7,151 nt of DNA from JBOGIF01 sp050742415 (GTDB taxonomy: Bacteria; Actinomycetota; Acidimicrobiia; Acidimicrobiales; AC-14): NCBI GenBank assembly GCA_050742415.1, contig JBOGIF010000217.1, positions 1 through 7,151 on the forward strand, written 5' to 3'. Under the pieces are notes generated by a model. That model was given only the letters and a program-made list of their open reading frames with translations. It ran no database searches and had not been told where the DNA came from. Numbering within the stretch: the first letter of the stretch is position 1; each line of letters opens with the position of its first letter. Below are positions 5,962 through 7,151 of this stretch, one piece after another. The translations under genes were made by a program, and so were the position numbers.

Positions 5962-6687
5962 ATGAGCAGCGACATCGACCAGGACCGCACGAGCCCCGTC
6001 TCGATAGTGCCGTCGGTGCTTCCTGCCGACTACTCGCGCCTCGGCGAGGAGGTGGCGGCCCTCGAGGCAGCCGGTGTCGACCGCATCCAGTGGGACGTGA
6101 TGGACGGGGTCTTCGTGCCCAACCTCACCTTCGGGCCCGACATCATCGCCGCTGCCCGCAAGCACTGCTCGGTCGGTTTCGAGGCCCACCTCATGGTGGT
6201 GAGCCCCGACCTGCTCATGCGCCAGTACGTCGACGCCGGCTGCGAGCTGGTGATCGTCCACGTCGAGGCGTGCACCCACCTGCACCGCACGCTGGCCAGC
6301 ATCCGTGACGTGGGCGCCAAGGCCGGCGTGGCCCTGAACCCCCACACGCCGCTCGACACCATCCGCCACGTGCTCGACCTGTGCGACCTGGTGCTGGTCA
6401 TGACCGTCAACCCCGGTTTCGGGGGCCAGGCCTACATCTCGACCATGGAGCCCAAGATCGCGGAGGCGGCCGCCATGATCGCCGCCTCCGGCCACCGCAT
6501 CGAGCTGGAGGTCGACGGCGGCATCGGGCCGGAGACGGTGGCCGGTGCAGCCGCCGCCGGCGCCCGGGTGTTCATAGCCGGAAGTGCGCTGTACCGGCAC
6601 CCCGGCGGGCTGGCCGACGCAGTCAGCACCATCAGGTCCCGCGCCGAGCGGGCCATCGAGTCGGCGGCAGGACACCAAGGAGCGTGA
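5962..6687 (+). CDS. rpe: Ribulose-phosphate 3-epimerase
   Basis: This enzyme interconverts D-xylulose-5-phosphate and D-ribulose-5-phosphate, feeding phosphoribulokinase in the Calvin cycle; the gene is called cbbE in CBB operons. The 241-residue TIM-barrel protein starts MSSDIDQDRTSPVSIVPSVL. A roughly 12-residue N-terminal extension precedes the usual start of the barrel. Family motifs are PSVLPADYSRLG, WDVMDGVFVPNLTFGPD, GFEAHLMV, VIVHVEA, MTVNPGFGGQAYI and LEVDGGIGPETV. The catalytic aspartates D45 and D185 and metal ligand H76 are present. The conserved first histidine ligand (IH-x-D in most family members) reads Q43 in RIQWDVMDG. LPAD also replaces the common LSAD. The ATG was chosen for its GAGGA ribosome binding site and fit to the family N-terminus. 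The gene lies 2 nt upstream of phosphoribulokinase, so the two form an operon. Family assignment is strong; whether the Q variant uses metal normally is open. Confidence 0.95.
   Translation: MSSDIDQDRTSPVSIVPSVLPADYSRLGEEVAALEAAGVDRIQWDVMDGVFVPNLTFGPDIIAAARKHCSVGFEAHLMVVSPDLLMRQYVDAGCELVIVHVEACTHLHRTLASIRDVGAKAGVALNPHTPLDTIRHVLDLCDLVLVMTVNPGFGGQAYISTMEPKIAEAAAMIAASGHRIELEVDGGIGPETVAGAAAAGARVFIAGSALYRHPGGLADAVSTIRSRAERAIESAAGHQGA
6677..6682 (+). promoter_or_regulatory. Ribosome binding site deciding the phosphoribulokinase start
   Basis: AAGGAG lies inside the last codons of rpe. Three in-frame starts follow: GTG 6684 (1 nt away, too close), GTG 6690 (7 nt, ideal) and ATG 6699 (16 nt, too far). 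GTG 6690 is therefore preferred. Confidence 0.65.
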
Positions 6688-6689
6688 GC

Positions 6690-7151
6690 GTGAGCACGAT
6701 GGCAGAGCGTCAGGTCAACATCCAGCGGGCGTGGAGGAGCAACGGCGACTCCCCCGGGCGCCCGATCATGCTGGCCATCGCTGGCGACAGCGCCGCCGGC
6801 AAGACCACGATCACGCGGGGCCTCGTCGAGGCGCTGGGGCCGGAGCGGATCACGTCGATCTGCGTGGACGACTACCACCGCTACGACCGGGAGGAGCGCA
6901 AGACCAAGCCGTTCACGCCGCTGCACCCGGACTGCAACTACGTCGACATCATGGAGCAGCACCTCCAGCTGCTGGCCCTCGGCCAGCCCGTCCTCAAACC
7001 GGTGTACAACCACGGCAACGGGAAACTGGAGCGGCCGGTGCTGATCGAGCCCCGGGAGCTGGTCGTGGCGGAAGGGCTGCTGCCGCTGTCGACCAAAGTC
7101 AGCCGGGCGTGCTGCGACATCCGGGTCTACCTCGACCCGCCGGAACCGGTG
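6690..7151 (+). CDS. prk: Phosphoribulokinase, class II type (5' part, cut by window end)
   Basis: This enzyme phosphorylates ribulose-5-phosphate with ATP to ribulose-1,5-bisphosphate, the RuBisCO substrate, and is a hallmark of the Calvin cycle. The first 154 codons are in the window, open to the last base. Seen are a Walker A loop GDSAAGKTT (32-40, K38), the substrate/catalytic segment CVDDYHRYDREERK (58-71), PDCNYVDIMEQHL, KPVYNHGNGK (103-112), the Walker B-like VVAEGLLPL (125-133) and VYLDP. This pattern matches class II (cyanobacterial/plant-like) enzymes, not the octameric class I enzyme of proteobacterial cbb operons. The plant P-loop redox cysteine (Cys16) is alanine here (A36), whereas C58 matches plant Cys55; thioredoxin disulfide control of the plant kind is therefore unlikely. 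GTG 6690 is chosen by ribosome binding site spacing; ATG 6699 and GTG 6684 are alternatives. It follows rpe after 2 nt and is surely cotranscribed. Confidence 0.93.
   Translation, partial: MSTMAERQVNIQRAWRSNGDSPGRPIMLAIAGDSAAGKTTITRGLVEALGPERITSICVDDYHRYDREERKTKPFTPLHPDCNYVDIMEQHLQLLALGQPVLKPVYNHGNGKLERPVLIEPRELVVAEGLLPLSTKVSRACCDIRVYLDPPEPV

Noticed and set aside
6432..7013. A minus-strand frame opposite the 3' end of rpe and the start of prk
   Set aside because: Both plus-strand genes are certain from catalytic motifs; this frame has only compositional openness.

Overview
This window is a Calvin–Benson–Bassham (CBB) carbon-fixation cluster from a high-GC bacterium. Strong G/C bias at third codon positions, frequent GTG and TTG starts, and a NarL-type sensor kinase/regulator pair suggest an actinobacterium, perhaps an acidimicrobiia-like lineage. 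That placement is inferred from composition and protein style; the window holds no phylogenetic marker.

Layout. On the minus strand at the left, cbbL (486-1955) and then cbbS (30-464) encode a red-type (form IC-like) RuBisCO. A 92-bp intergenic region separates cbbL from the divergent plus-strand LysR regulator cbbR (2048-2968). A class I fructose-bisphosphate aldolase (3007-4029) follows cbbR after 38 bp. Next comes a minus-strand two-component pair: the response regulator (5204-5884) is upstream and the GAF sensor histidine kinase (3996-5207) downstream, overlapping by 4 nt. The kinase 3' end overlaps the aldolase 3' end by 34 bp, tail to tail. Divergent from the regulator, on the plus strand, are ribulose-phosphate 3-epimerase (5962-6687) and phosphoribulokinase (6690 to beyond the window end), with only 2 nt between them.

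How the genes work together. Epimerase and phosphoribulokinase make and phosphorylate ribulose-5-phosphate. RuBisCO carboxylates the resulting ribulose-1,5-bisphosphate. The aldolase acts in the regeneration arm (fructose-1,6-bisphosphate, possibly also sedoheptulose-1,7-bisphosphate). CbbR is the expected transcriptional activator of cbbLS. The embedded soluble GAF kinase and LuxR-type regulator are the least expected part and may be a second, local layer of control.

Points worth a second look are the two-component pair inside the CBB cluster, an epimerase in which a conserved metal-ligand histidine reads as glutamine, a red-type RuBisCO paired with a class II (cyanobacterial/plant-like) phosphoribulokinase that lacks the P-loop redox cysteine, the convergent gene overlap, and the missing ribosome binding site before cbbR. 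Apart from the phosphoribulokinase cut by the right edge, all genes look intact. I saw no tRNA, rRNA, CRISPR array, insertion sequence or convincing terminator. No gene-free stretch exceeds 100 bp.
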